From NCBI GenBank assembly GCA_017634555.1, contig JAGBNF010000046.1, forward strand, positions 1 to 64,000: a stretch of DNA of 64,000 nt, in the 5' to 3' direction. A program made the position numbers and the translations under genes. The DNA comes from Eubacterium sp. GTDB taxonomy: Bacteria > Bacillota > Clostridia > Lachnospirales > Lachnospiraceae. This document shows positions 7,989 to 17,032 of the stretch, in pieces. How positions within the stretch are numbered: the first letter of the stretch is position 1; every line of letters starts with the position of its first letter. The notes below the pieces were generated by a model, which did no database searches, had not been told where the DNA came from, and worked only from the letters and a program-made list of their open reading frames with translations.

Positions 7989-10436
7989 TTAGCCAAGTAC
8001 TACGACAACCTTATGTGTTCCGTCAGCAAATGTAGGAAGTACTGTGCCTTCAACTGCGTTGCCGTCAACTGTGATTGACTTAACGCCCTTCTCTACATGA
8101 TCAGGGTTCTGGATGTCGATTTCATATGTAGCTCCGCGGTACTTTCTTGTAGCCTTGAATCCATCCCAGTCTGAAGGAATTGAAGGATCAACCTTAAGTC
8201 CGTTCCAGTCTGCCTTGATACCGAGGATGTACTGGCTGATTGCTACGAAGTTCCATGCAGCTGTACCTGTGAGCCATGAGTTCTTAGCCTCACCCTGACG
8301 TCCTGCATCCTTACCTGCAACCATCTGAGCATATACATATGGCTCAGTTCTGTGAAGATCTGAGATATCCTCAAGGAAAGCAGGAGCGATTCTTGAGTAC
8401 CAGTCAAATGCCTTGTTTCCGAAACCTGCATAAGCAGCTGCACAGATCATCCATGCGTTGTTATGACAGAAGACACCGGCATTTTCCTTATATCCTGCAG
8501 GATATGTAGAAATCTCACCGTATTCGATATAGTACTTTGTGAAAGCAGGATTGTTAAGTACAAGACCGTACTTGCATCCGAGACGTTCCTCAACAGAGTT
8601 GATAACCTTCTCTGTCCAGCCTTCTTCCTTACCGATATCAGACATGATACCGAAGCCCTGTGGCTCGATGAAGATCTTTCCTTCTTCACATTCCTTAGAA
8701 CCAACCTTACGTCCGAGATCGTCGTAAGCTCTGATGAACCAGTCGCCGTCCCATCCGTACTTCTTGATTGTTTCCTTCATCTTATCAATTTCAGCCTGCG
8801 CAGCAGCAGCTTCAGCTTCGTCACCCTTGTACTTGCAAAGTGCTACATAATCAGGACCTGCATAGGTGAAGAGTGTAGCAACGAAGATTGATTCTGCAAC
8901 ATCTGAGAAGCCTTTATCACCATACTTAGGTGATGTATATGTCTGGAAGCTTTCACCCGGTGTATCTGACCAGCATGAAAGGTTCAGGCAGTCATTCCAG
9001 TCAGCTCTCATTGAAAGTGGAAGACCGTGAGGACCAACTTCCTTAGCTACCTTGTAGAATGACTGATGTAAGTGATGCATCATTGACTGAGCGAGTGACT
9101 CATCATTACGATAAGGAACCTGCTCGTCGAGGATTGAATAATCACCTGTTTCCTTAATATATGCAGCTGTAGACATGATCATCCACAGTGGATCGTCTGA
9201 GAAGTTACCGCCGAGAGTATCGTTACCCTTCTTTGTAAGAGGCTGATACTGATGGAAGCATCCACCATCTTCAAACTGTGTAGCAGCGAGATCAAGGATT
9301 CTCTCACGTGCTCTGTCAGGAATCTGATGAACGAATCCGAGAAGATCCTGGTTAGAATCACGGAAGCCCATTCCACGTCCGATACCTGACTCGAAGTATG
9401 AAGCACTTCTTGACATATTAAATGTAACCATACACTGATACTGATTCCAGATGTTAACCATTCTGTTAACCTTATCATCAGGAGTATCAACGTTGTATTT
9501 TGAAAGGAGATCGTCCCACATAGCCTTGTTTGCTGCGAAAGCTGCATCTACCTTATCTACTGTATTGAACTGCTCGATCATCTGATAAGCCTTTGACTTA
9601 TTCATGCTGCCGTCAGCGTTCCACTTATCTTTGCCGTTCTCAACATATCCGAGAATGAATACAAGTGCCTTCTCTTCGCCAGGTGCAAGACTGATCTTGA
9701 TAGAATGAGATGCGATCGGTGACCATCCGTCAGCCTTTGAATTCTTAGACTCATCAGCGAATACTACATCCGGCTTATCGAAACCGTTGTAAAGTCCGAG
9801 GAAGCTTTCTCTATCACAGTCATAACCGTCGATATCGGAATTTACTGTATAGAAAGCGAAGTGATCGCGGCGTTCCTTATATTCTGTTTTATGGAAGAGT
9901 GTAGAACCCTCAACCTCAACCTCACCTGTGTTGAAGTTTCTCTGGAAGTTTGTTGAGTCATCCTCAGCATTCCACAGACACCACTCAAGAAGTGAGAAAA
10001 GAGTGAAGTTCTTTGGAGTTGTTCCTTCATTCTTAAGAACAACCTTCTGTACCTCTCCGTTGTAACCCTGAGGAACGAAGAATGTAACTTCAGCCTTGAG
10101 TTCCTGCTTCTTACCTGTGATTACGGAATAACCCATTCCGTGACGGCACTGATAGAAGTCAAGCTCTGTCTTAACAGGTGACCATCCCGGATTCCAGACA
10201 GTACCCTCATCATTAATATAGAAATAACGTCCGCCCATATCTACTGGAACATTGTTATAACGATATCTTGTGATTCTTCTCATGCGGGCGTCTTTGTAGA
10301 AATGATATCCACCTGCAGTGTTGGAAATAAGTGAAAAGAAGCTCTCTGTTCCAAGGTAGTTGATCCATGGATAAGGAGTCCTTGGTGAAGTGATGACATA
10401 CTCTTTTGCAGAGTCATCGAAGTAACCAAATTTCAT
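7989..10436 (-). CDS. Cellobiose phosphorylase (GH94)
   Basis: Cytoplasmic enzyme that splits cellobiose with phosphate into glucose 1-phosphate and glucose, saving one ATP during cellulose or beta-glucan use. The 815-residue length equals that of clostridial cellobiose phosphorylases. The N-terminal beta-sandwich begins [20 protein letters not shown], and the (alpha/alpha)6 catalytic domain carries [15 protein letters not shown], in which the general-acid Asp lies. No signal peptide is present. It is a single-gene unit with a good promoter (10495-10523) and its own terminator. Cellodextrin phosphorylases are longer, so cellobiose is the likely substrate. The GH5 and GH16 glucanases at 38-42 kb could supply it. 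Confidence 0.93.
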   Translation of the reverse strand: MKFGYFDDSAKEYVITSPRTPYPWINYLGTESFFSLISNTAGGYHFYKDARMRRITRYRYNNVPVDMGGRYFYINDEGTVWNPGWSPVKTELDFYQCRHGMGYSVITGKKQELKAEVTFFVPQGYNGEVQKVVLKNEGTTPKNFTLFSLLEWCLWNAEDDSTNFQRNFNTGEVEVEGSTLFHKTEYKERRDHFAFYTVNSDIDGYDCDRESFLGLYNGFDKPDVVFADESKNSKADGWSPIASHSIKISLAPGEEKALVFILGYVENGKDKWNADGSMNKSKAYQMIEQFNTVDKVDAAFAANKAMWDDLLSKYNVDTPDDKVNRMVNIWNQYQCMVTFNMSRSASYFESGIGRGMGFRDSNQDLLGFVHQIPDRARERILDLAATQFEDGGCFHQYQPLTKKGNDTLGGNFSDDPLWMIMSTAAYIKETGDYSILDEQVPYRNDESLAQSMMHHLHQSFYKVAKEVGPHGLPLSMRADWNDCLNLSCWSDTPGESFQTYTSPKYGDKGFSDVAESIFVATLFTYAGPDYVALCKYKGDEAEAAAAQAEIDKMKETIKKYGWDGDWFIRAYDDLGRKVGSKECEEGKIFIEPQGFGIMSDIGKEEGWTEKVINSVEERLGCKYGLVLNNPAFTKYYIEYGEISTYPAGYKENAGVFCHNNAWMICAAAYAGFGNKAFDWYSRIAPAFLEDISDLHRTEPYVYAQMVAGKDAGRQGEAKNSWLTGTAAWNFVAISQYILGIKADWNGLKVDPSIPSDWDGFKATRKYRGATYEIDIQNPDHVEKGVKSITVDGNAVEGTVLPTFADGTHKVVVVLG

Positions 10437-10494
10437 TAGTTTGATACCTTCCCTTCTTTAGAATTGTACATGTATGTATAAACAGTCAAATTAA

Positions 10495-10523
10495 ATTATA
10501 TAATACACATATGTAAAACTCAA
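10495..10523 (-). promoter_or_regulatory. Promoter of the cellobiose phosphorylase gene
   Basis: On the minus strand, -35 TTGAGT (10518-10523), 17-base spacer and -10 TATAAT (10495-10500), about 60 bases before the start codon. Confidence 0.7.
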
Positions 10524-10566
10524 GGGACTATCTTGTGGAATATAGTGGGCATTTTCAATATCGGGG

Positions 10567-10595
10567 TTTCAACAGATAAAGGTAAGTGATATAAT
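10567..10595 (+). promoter_or_regulatory. Candidate promoter of the HIT gene
   Basis: -10 TATAAT (10590-10595) with a poor -35 TTTCAA (10567-10572) at 17 bases. It is 40 bases before the HIT start and would drive the HIT/epimerase pair. Confidence 0.5.
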
Positions 10596-10635
10596 GATGG
10601 AACAAAGAAATCGTATAATTACGGAGGATAAAAAA

Positions 10636-11055
10636 ATGGTTAAGGACGATTGCATTTTTTGTAAGTTAGCAAATGGTATCATCCCTACAAACAGTATATA
10701 TGAGGATGATGATTTCAATGTAATCCTTGATGCGGCTCCGGCTAACAGAGGTCATGCACTTATATTACCGAAGCAGCATTTTGATAATATTTTCGAGGTT
10801 GAAGATGAAGTGGCTGCAAAAATCATGCCGCTTGCTAAGAAGATAGCAGGTGCAGTAAAGGCAGTTACAGGATGCGATGGAGTGAATATTCAGCAGAATA
10901 ACGGTCCTGCAGCAGGACAGACTGTATTCCACCTGCATGTTCATGTAATCCCGAGATTTGATGATGACAAGTTCAAGCTTGTATGGAATCCGAAGAGCTT
11001 TTCGGATGAAGAGCAGGCCGAAACAGCTGAAGCACTCCGTGCTCAGTTAGGATAA
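10636..11055 (+). CDS. HIT-family nucleotide hydrolase/transferase
   Basis: Histidine-triad protein of the Hint branch, which hydrolyses nucleoside phosphoramidates and related AMP-linked compounds. The 139-residue protein shows the N-terminal CIFCKLANGIIP with a CxxC typical of Hint proteins, and the active-site triad HLHVHVIPR near the C terminus. ATG 10636 is chosen because GGAGGA lies 8 bases upstream; a further-upstream ATG overlaps the promoter. The aldose epimerase gene follows 17 bases later and is probably co-transcribed. The natural substrate of such proteins in bacteria is generally uncertain. Confidence 0.92.
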   Translation: MVKDDCIFCKLANGIIPTNSIYEDDDFNVILDAAPANRGHALILPKQHFDNIFEVEDEVAAKIMPLAKKIAGAVKAVTGCDGVNIQQNNGPAAGQTVFHLHVHVIPRFDDDKFKLVWNPKSFSDEEQAETAEALRAQLG

Positions 11056-11072
11056 TTTTTGGAGGTGAGAAA

Positions 11073-12077
11073 ATGCCTGTATCAGCAGAGGTTACACAGT
11101 ATAAGGAGAAGGATGTTATTGTACTTAAATCGGGGGAATATTACGCAATGATTGCACCTTTTATGGGCAGCAATCTTCTTCGTATGAGAAGCGAAGAGAA
11201 GGATATTGAGATTTTCAGATTCGATGATAAGCTCTCCATTGATGAACTGAAAGCTGAGTCAGTGCTTTACGGAATGCCGACTCTTTTCTATGGAAATCGT
11301 CTGGGAAAGGGAGTACTTAAGGCTTCCGACTATACATATCAGTTCACACCTAATGATGCGGAAGGAAACTATCTTCACGGATTTCTTCATATGAGAGAGC
11401 ATGAGATAGTTGGGGTTGAAACTGATGGAACAAAAGCGATAGGTAAGACAAGATATATATATGATGAGAAGGATCCTATGTTTGAAACTTTCCCGGTTAA
11501 GTTCACTGCGGATTTTACATTCGAGCTTGACGAAGACGGAATGCATTATGCAGTAACAATAACAAATGATTCCGACAGACAGCTTCCGTACAGCATATGT
11601 AATCATACCTGTGTGAATGCTCCGTTTACACCGGACGGAAAGGGACTCGATACGAGAATCTTCGGATCTATAGGAGATGAGAAATGGGTTCTCGGAGCAG
11701 ACTGCCTCCCTACAACCGAAACATTACCGCTTGATAATCATGATAAGCAGTATCAGACAGGATCTATGGTTCCTGTAAAGCATATTATCAATAATGATAT
11801 TTATCCTATGGTAAATGCGGACGTTGACGGAGAAGCCTTCAGAGGAGTTGTTATTTCCGATATAGTATCCGGCAAGGAAATAGTATATGAAGTATGTGAT
11901 GGATTTAAGTTCTGGATATTCTGGAACTATGAAGGAGATAAGGGCTTCATATGTCCGGAACCGATAACCTGGATGATCGATGCATCAAATCTTCCGCTTC
12001 ATAATGAGGAATCGGGTTATCTCGAACTTGCTCCGGGAGAGTCAAAGACGGTAACGGAAAAAATCTTCTGCAGATAA
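11073..12077 (+). CDS. Aldose 1-epimerase (GalM-like) family protein
   Basis: Cytoplasmic protein of 334 residues with the galactose mutarotase-like beta-sandwich signature. This includes an early YAMIAPFMGSNLLRMR strand, the YGNRLGKGVL segment, HGFLHM (probable catalytic His region) and the later FKFWIFWNYEG...ICPEPITWMIDA segment. Such enzymes interconvert alpha and beta anomers of hexoses. Its place after GH94 on the opposite strand and after HIT suggests a role in sugar intake, but substrate specificity (glucose, galactose or glucose-6-phosphate-like) cannot be assigned. A TTTGGAGGTGAG site precedes the ATG. No obvious terminator follows; the metK leader begins downstream. Confidence 0.82.
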   Translation: MPVSAEVTQYKEKDVIVLKSGEYYAMIAPFMGSNLLRMRSEEKDIEIFRFDDKLSIDELKAESVLYGMPTLFYGNRLGKGVLKASDYTYQFTPNDAEGNYLHGFLHMREHEIVGVETDGTKAIGKTRYIYDEKDPMFETFPVKFTADFTFELDEDGMHYAVTITNDSDRQLPYSICNHTCVNAPFTPDGKGLDTRIFGSIGDEKWVLGADCLPTTETLPLDNHDKQYQTGSMVPVKHIINNDIYPMVNADVDGEAFRGVVISDIVSGKEIVYEVCDGFKFWIFWNYEGDKGFICPEPITWMIDASNLPLHNEESGYLELAPGESKTVTEKIFCR

Positions 12078-12088
12078 TAATGAAGTTC

Positions 12089-12117
12089 TTTACATTTATA
12101 CTGATATAGTATATAGT
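12089..12117 (+). promoter_or_regulatory. Promoter of the metK transcript
   Basis: -35 TTTACA (12089-12094), 17-base spacer, -10 TATAGT (12112-12117). Transcription would begin near 12124, about 60 bases before the SAM riboswitch. The leader then contains a small hairpin (TTTCAGGAA with TTCCTGAA, about 12130-12156). Confidence 0.6.
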
Positions 12118-12182
12118 AAACATTGGTTGTTTCAGGAAGGTCATAGATTCCTGAAGGAGCTTAGTTACATACATATAATAAT

Positions 12183-12302
12183 CTCTTATTCAGAGTGGTG
12201 GAGTTACAGGGAACGTTGAAGCCACGGCAACCCAGTCGCATCGAGTGATGTCGGTGCATGAAGGTGCCAGCCTGAGCACGGAGAAACCGTGAGCAATAAG
12301 AG
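12183..12302 (+). ncRNA. SAM-I (S-box) riboswitch
   Basis: S-adenosylmethionine aptamer controlling metK by transcription termination. The P1 stem is CTCTTATT (12183-12190) with AATAAGAG (12295-12302). The conserved core CAGAGTGGTGGAG, then GAAGCCACGGCAACC and the P3/P4 segments GGTGC...GGTGCCAGCCTGAGC are all in the expected order. With SAM bound, P1 is stable and the downstream terminator (12328-12357) can form. This is the standard clostridial arrangement ahead of methionine/SAM genes. Confidence 0.95.
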
Positions 12303-12327
12303 GATTTGAAATAACGAATTATCAAAT

Positions 12328-12357
12328 CCGGTTGTGCTCACACAGCCGGGTTTTTTT
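12328..12357 (+). terminator. Terminator of the SAM riboswitch expression platform
   Basis: 9-bp stem CCGGTTGTG/CACAGCCGG (12328-12336 with 12341-12349, one G-U) followed by seven T. A small stem GATTTGA/TCAAATC (12303-12309 with 12322-12328) between P1 and the terminator is a probable partner in the switch. Confidence 0.88.
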
Positions 12358-12363
12358 GTGTCA

Positions 12364-12524
12364 AGTTGAGGTAAGGTCATATATGCGAAGCATATATATG
12401 GATAATACATATGCCGGCACATTTATGTGCAAAGGCATAATGTATTTATCCATATATATCTGCTGAAAGCAGATATATGACTTTAGCGAGACCACATCAT
12501 CTGGCAGATGATAATCTGCCAGAT
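12364..12524 (+). other. Branched structured element A (unassigned) in the metK leader
   Basis: Lies between the riboswitch terminator and the metK start. Base pairing seen by eye: outer stem 12372-12380 with 12477-12485; hairpin ATATGC-GAA-GCATAT (12381-12395); long central arm 12396-12455 (about 15 bp with one bulge, then ATGCC/GGCAT, then a GCACAT/ATGTGC tip); hairpin ATCTGCT-GAA-AGCAGAT (12458-12474); and after the junction a separate 11-bp hairpin (12499-12524). A related element with the same order of parts lies at 57772-57933. It does not match any riboswitch class I can recall. No protein start fits it well. Confidence 0.75.
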
Positions 12525-12597
12525 ATCCTTGATCGAAAAAACGTGGCAAAGGAGTAACAGAAAACAATATTTCAGAGAAGGAGACGAAGAAGGAAAG

Positions 12598-13785
12598 ATG
12601 GAAAGAAGACTTTTTACATCCGAGTCCGTAACAGAAGGACATCCGGATAAGATCTGCGACCAGATATCAGATGCGATACTCGACGAGATGATCCGCCAGG
12701 ATCCGAACAGCCGTGTAGCATGTGAGACAACTGTTACAACAGGTCTTGTATTTGTAATGGGAGAGATATCAACAAGCGCATATGTTGATATTCAGAAGGT
12801 GGTAAGAGATACCGTAAGAGAGATCGGCTATGACAGAGCTAAGTACGGATTCGATTGCGATACATGCGGCGTTATCACTGCAATTGATGAGCAGAGTGCA
12901 GATATTGCCATGGGAGTTGACAAGGCTCTCGAGGCAAAGGAAAACCAGATGAGTGATGAGGAGATTGAGGCTATCGGTGCCGGAGATCAGGGAATGATGT
13001 TCGGATATGCAACAACAGAGACACCTGAGCTTATGCCTTATCCAATCTCACTTGCACATAAGCTTTCAAGACGTCTTACAGAGGTTCGTAAGAACGGTAC
13101 ACTTCCATACCTCAGACCGGACGGAAAGACACAGGTTACTGTTGAGTATGATGAAGAGGGTAAGCCTGCAAGACTTGATGCTGTAGTTCTTTCAACTCAG
13201 CACAGCGAAGAGGTTACTCAGGATCAGATCCATGAGGATATCAAGAAGTATGTTTTTGATGAGATTCTTCCTGCAGATATGATCGATGAGGATACAAAGT
13301 TCTTCATCAATCCTACAGGACGTTTTGTAATCGGTGGACCACACGGTGATTCAGGACTTACAGGACGTAAGATCATCGTAGATACCTACGGTGGATATGC
13401 ACGTCACGGCGGCGGTGCATTTTCAGGAAAGGATCCTACAAAGGTAGACAGATCAGCTGCTTACGCTGCACGTTATGTGGCAAAGAATGTTGTAGCAGCA
13501 GGTCTTGCTGAGAAATGTGAAGTTCAGCTTTCATATGCTATCGGTGTTGCACAGCCTACATCTGTATTTGTAGATACATTCGGAACAGGAAAGCTTACAG
13601 ATGAGAAACTTGTTGAGATCATAAGAGAGAATTTCGATCTTCGTCCGGCAGGTATCATCAAGATGCTTGACCTTAGAAGACCTATCTACAAGCAGACTGC
13701 AGCTTATGGACACTTTGGAAGAACAGATATTGATGTTCCATGGGAGAAGACAGATATGGCAGACAAGCTTAAGAGCTATCTGTAG
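12598..13785 (+). CDS. metK: S-adenosylmethionine synthase
   Basis: Makes S-adenosylmethionine from methionine and ATP in the cytoplasm. The 395-residue protein has all family hallmarks: [17 protein letters not shown] at the N terminus, the [12 protein letters not shown] loop, [20 protein letters not shown] and the P-loop-like [19 protein letters not shown] 12598 gives the usual N terminus and follows an AAGGAAAG site; an in-frame upstream start at 12508 would read through the structured leader element and is rejected. The gene is monocistronic, with a SAM-I riboswitch in front and a strong terminator behind. Confidence 0.97.
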   Translation: MERRLFTSESVTEGHPDKICDQISDAILDEMIRQDPNSRVACETTVTTGLVFVMGEISTSAYVDIQKVVRDTVREIGYDRAKYGFDCDTCGVITAIDEQSADIAMGVDKALEAKENQMSDEEIEAIGAGDQGMMFGYATTETPELMPYPISLAHKLSRRLTEVRKNGTLPYLRPDGKTQVTVEYDEEGKPARLDAVVLSTQHSEEVTQDQIHEDIKKYVFDEILPADMIDEDTKFFINPTGRFVIGGPHGDSGLTGRKIIVDTYGGYARHGGGAFSGKDPTKVDRSAAYAARYVAKNVVAAGLAEKCEVQLSYAIGVAQPTSVFVDTFGTGKLTDEKLVEIIRENFDLRPAGIIKMLDLRRPIYKQTAAYGHFGRTDIDVPWEKTDMADKLKSYL

Positions 13786-13805
13786 ATAGAATAAGATGAT
13801 GAATA

Positions 13806-13859
13806 AGGAGGCATTCGAAGATTTGGGAGATGTGTAAATCTTTGGAATGCCTCCTTTTT
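13806..13859 (+). terminator. Terminator of metK
   Basis: Long stem beginning AGGAGGCATTC (13806) and closing GGAATGCCTCCT, with an inner AGATTT/AAATCT pairing, then TTTTT. It separates metK from the convergent LacI-family gene. Confidence 0.88.
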
Positions 13860-13874
13860 ATGATTATTTGCTGA

Positions 13875-14924
13875 TCAGTCGTATAGTTGTGATACGGAAT
13901 CCCTTATGACAGGATGACACATAATACTGAATACTTCCGGTTTATTAATTCTGTGATATACTCTCGAATTATCCAGTTTGGCAATGAGTAATTCTGCGGC
14001 TTTTATTCCTATTGATCTAAGCGGTAACTCTGTAGTTGTAAGCTTTGGTCTGAAGAAGTCCGAGATATTTTCATGATCGAATCCCGCTACGGATATATCT
14101 TTACCGATAGATATATCATTATCATATAAGAAATCATATATTCCGCCTGTCATTCGGTCTGATATCCCGAAGAAAGCTGTGACATCTTTTGAATATAATT
14201 CCATGGCTGCGTCATAGCCTGATTCTCTTGACCAGTCACCATAATATACAAGATCGGGATTATAAAGTATTTCATTTTCATATAATGCTTTCTGATATCC
14301 CGATAGTCTTTTTAAGGTATGGATATTGTCTGGGCGACCGCCAACAAAACCAATTTTTTTATGGCCGCATTTAATCAGATAAGATACTATTTGGTATGCA
14401 CTATCTTCATCGTTTATAACCACAGAAGGGATATCCGATGATTCAGAAAATGCATAACACATTATTACGGGGCGATCAAAGCCGTTATTGAATAATCTGA
14501 TTATTCTTGCATGACCTGCAACATATATGATACCGTCTGTCTGAGATGATTTTATATCTTTAATGATCGGATTGATGATAGAAAAGTATCGTTCATCATT
14601 GTCATACCAGGTATCCTGCCACCGGTCATATAAACGAAGGTTGTATACTATTACTCGATAATCATATTTTTCGCATATTTCCACGATGCTTTCAATTATC
14701 GGCGGTGAAGTAAACTGTGCTATATCTTCACATATAACTGCGATAACTCCGGATTTCTTTTTTCGTAGTCCCTGAGCTATCGCATTGGGAGTATAGTCAT
14801 ATTCATTGATGGTTTTTATTATTCTTTGTCGTGTTTCTTCACTTGTTTTGTTTTTGCCGTTTAAAACATAAGAAACTGTTGCAGGTGAAACATCGCATAT
14901 CTTTGCTATTTCCTTTATGTTCAA
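13875..14924 (-). CDS. LacI-family transcriptional regulator (pectin island)
   Basis: Sugar-responsive repressor of 349 residues. The N-terminal helix-turn-helix and hinge read NIKEIAKICDVSPATVSYVLNG, followed by a periplasmic-binding-protein-like effector domain (about 60-335). The likely start is a TTG at 14922-14924, seven bases after GGAG on the minus strand; a second in-frame TTG at 14930 is too close to that site. It is the last gene of a minus-strand set AraC-GH28-DUF624-LacI and lies opposite the pectin importer operon. It may bind the TGTAAGCGCTTACA palindromes at 17989 and 27019, but a second LacI protein at 25841 is an equal candidate. Confidence 0.9.
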   Translation of the reverse strand: MNIKEIAKICDVSPATVSYVLNGKNKTSEETRQRIIKTINEYDYTPNAIAQGLRKKKSGVIAVICEDIAQFTSPPIIESIVEICEKYDYRVIVYNLRLYDRWQDTWYDNDERYFSIINPIIKDIKSSQTDGIIYVAGHARIIRLFNNGFDRPVIMCYAFSESSDIPSVVINDEDSAYQIVSYLIKCGHKKIGFVGGRPDNIHTLKRLSGYQKALYENEILYNPDLVYYGDWSRESGYDAAMELYSKDVTAFFGISDRMTGGIYDFLYDNDISIGKDISVAGFDHENISDFFRPKLTTTELPLRSIGIKAAELLIAKLDNSRVYHRINKPEVFSIMCHPVIRDSVSQLYD

Positions 14925-14974
14925 TTTCAATCTCCTTATCGGTTACAAATCATATACATAGATTTATGAATGAG

Positions 14975-15586
14975 TTATTCAAGGCTCATTGAGTATTTAT
15001 CGAAAATACGGTTTATAACATAGGAATTCAGATAAGCGCTGAATCCGGGTGCTATAAGAAGAATAGGCCAGAATACAAACAATCCCAAAAGTATTAATGA
15101 TATGTTTATCAAAGCGACTGATAATGATGCCAGAGGATTTCTGATACAGATTTTAACGCAGTTCTTCAACTGGTTGACTGTACTGTCATCACATCGAGCA
15201 ATCAGCGGAAAAAGCATAGACAATAGGATGGTGATCAGTAATAAACATATAAAAAATATAACAACGATAAATACGGCAACAGCAGACGTGCTCAAAACAG
15301 CCATTTTTATGTCTATAAACAGGATAGTGAGTAAAATGACTGACGGAATCCATAGAGTAGTGGTCTGCTTGAAATTAAGTTTAAAAGACTTTATAAATTG
15401 GGATATGGTTTTTCCTTCCAGATCTCTGGTCATTTTCAGTGTAACGTAATACATCGCTGAAGTAGCACAGCCTGCGGTAAAAACAGGAATGAGGCATAAA
15501 TACCATAATACGGATAGAAAAAACATATCTGCTATATTACCGATAAATTTCCATACAGGATTATCGAGACTAAAAATACGTTCCAT
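14975..15586 (-). CDS. YesL-like DUF624 membrane protein
   Basis: Integral membrane protein of 203 residues with about five hydrophobic segments (for example FFLSVLWYLCLIPVFTAG, VFIVVIFFICLLLITILLS and LALINISLILLGLFVFWPIL-like stretches). It belongs to the DUF624/YesL family, which recurs beside carbohydrate ABC transporters and rhamnogalacturonan genes in Firmicutes; the molecular role is not established. The ATG directly follows the GH28 stop codon with no gap, indicating translational coupling. The context points to a part in oligosaccharide uptake or its control. Confidence 0.85.
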   Translation of the reverse strand: MERIFSLDNPVWKFIGNIADMFFLSVLWYLCLIPVFTAGCATSAMYYVTLKMTRDLEGKTISQFIKSFKLNFKQTTTLWIPSVILLTILFIDIKMAVLSTSAVAVFIVVIFFICLLLITILLSMLFPLIARCDDSTVNQLKNCVKICIRNPLASLSVALINISLILLGLFVFWPILLIAPGFSAYLNSYVINRIFDKYSMSLE

Positions 15587-16933
15587 TTATTCTTCTCCGC
15601 CTTTCATTTTCAGATTCATATCAGTTATCGAACAATCATGTGTCACTACGTATGGTTTAAATAGTTCGGCCAAGTCGTTGTTGATGTCCAATTCGAATGA
15701 ATCAACAGTGATTCTTTCGGTATTGCAGGAGTAGAAGCATGATGGCTTAGCGGGAACAGTAGGGGTTTCTTCGCAAGGGCGAAGATCTTTGGAGTTCCTT
15801 TTTTCTCCGGCCTTTTCTACTATTTTCATTTTTAATCCTTTAATGGATACATCGCTTATATTTTTTGATGAGTCACCATATATCAGAATACCGTTTTCGG
15901 ATACGCAGGATATGTTATCGAAGGAGACGTTTCTGATGTGTCCTATCTTAGTAGTTTTGTTGCGCTTAACGGCTGTAATTGCTATAGGTTCACCATCACC
16001 CCACCAGTGTTGCTGTGAAAAAAGACGGCAGTCAATATTTATGTTTTCAAAGTGGATGTTTTCAATATTACCGGAATCTCTTAATTGCAAGGAAATCCCT
16101 CTGTTGCTTTTGTTTATGATACAGTTTCTGATAAGGATATTTCTGAAATCATCTTCACTTTCAGTCCCTATTTTTATGGCTGCACTTGTAGAGATGAGTT
16201 TACAGTTGTTTACGGTGATATTTTCACACGCGCCGTAAGCACTTCCATAATTTGTGTTTTTAAAAACAATACAATCATCTGCAGAAGTTATATTACAGTT
16301 CGAAATAGTTACGTTCTTGCAGTGATCGGGATCAATCCCATCACAATTGGCAAGTTTTAAATTGTTGTTTATTACTATGTTCGAAATATTGATATTTGAA
16401 CATCCGATAGGATGAATGGTCCAAAATGCACTTCTCTGAAGAGTGACATCTTTGATCGTAAGATTGTCAATATGTTCGAAAAACATAAGAGGTACTCGAG
16501 GATAAAAACTGCCGTCAATATGATAAGGTGTTATCGTTCCGTAGAATATTTCTTCGTTTCCGTCAATAATACCTTTACCGGAGACAGTAATGTTGGTTTC
16601 GTCTTTTGCATACAAAAAAAACAAAGACGGACATCCTTGATAATCGCAATTTTCATAAGTGGGAACACTTATTTCTTGAGTTGAATGATCAATATCGGAA
16701 AATGCATTGAAGTCATTGATGATATCACTGGCGAGAAGAGTTGCCCCTTCTTCGATATGAAAATCCACGTTGGATTTTAAGATAATAGTTCCTGATCTGA
16801 AGATGTGATCTTTGGACAGGACAACTCTTCCTCCTCCGGCATTGTGACATGCATCTACAGCAGCCTGTATTCCGGAAGTATCGTTGTGTAAACCATCGCC
16901 GACTGCACCGTGATCCAGTACATAATAAATCAT
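15587..16933 (-). CDS. GH28-family (polygalacturonase-like) pectin hydrolase, cytoplasmic
   Basis: Predicted right-handed beta-helix glycosidase of 448 residues acting on galacturonan or rhamnogalacturonan fragments. It starts YYVLDHGAVGDGLHNDTSGIQ, a typical GH28 N terminus. The catalytic acids appear as NCDGIDPDHCKN and TSADDCIVFK. The usual Gly-His-Gly motif and the Arg-Ile-Lys motif are not visible in standard form (SAAIKIGTES stands near that place), so this is a divergent member. No signal peptide is seen, so it probably trims imported oligosaccharides. I choose ATG 16933 since AGGAGAG precedes it on the minus strand; a longer start lacks support. It follows the AraC gene and is immediately followed by the DUF624 gene. 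Confidence 0.87.
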   Translation of the reverse strand: MIYYVLDHGAVGDGLHNDTSGIQAAVDACHNAGGGRVVLSKDHIFRSGTIILKSNVDFHIEEGATLLASDIINDFNAFSDIDHSTQEISVPTYENCDYQGCPSLFFLYAKDETNITVSGKGIIDGNEEIFYGTITPYHIDGSFYPRVPLMFFEHIDNLTIKDVTLQRSAFWTIHPIGCSNINISNIVINNNLKLANCDGIDPDHCKNVTISNCNITSADDCIVFKNTNYGSAYGACENITVNNCKLISTSAAIKIGTESEDDFRNILIRNCIINKSNRGISLQLRDSGNIENIHFENINIDCRLFSQQHWWGDGEPIAITAVKRNKTTKIGHIRNVSFDNISCVSENGILIYGDSSKNISDVSIKGLKMKIVEKAGEKRNSKDLRPCEETPTVPAKPSCFYSCNTERITVDSFELDINNDLAELFKPYVVTHDCSITDMNLKMKGGEE

Positions 16934-17032
16934 AATAGCTCTCCTAAGACTGTATGATTCACAAACAGGGCGGTCTGGTTCCAAGTCCGTGTATCCAAAT
17001 ACTAACATTGATATTTTAAAACGTCAAATACT

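Noticed and set aside
12174..12179. TATAAT just before the SAM riboswitch as the metK promoter
   Set aside because: A start there would remove the left side of P1, and no -35 is present; TTTACA/TATAGT at 12089-12117 fits better.
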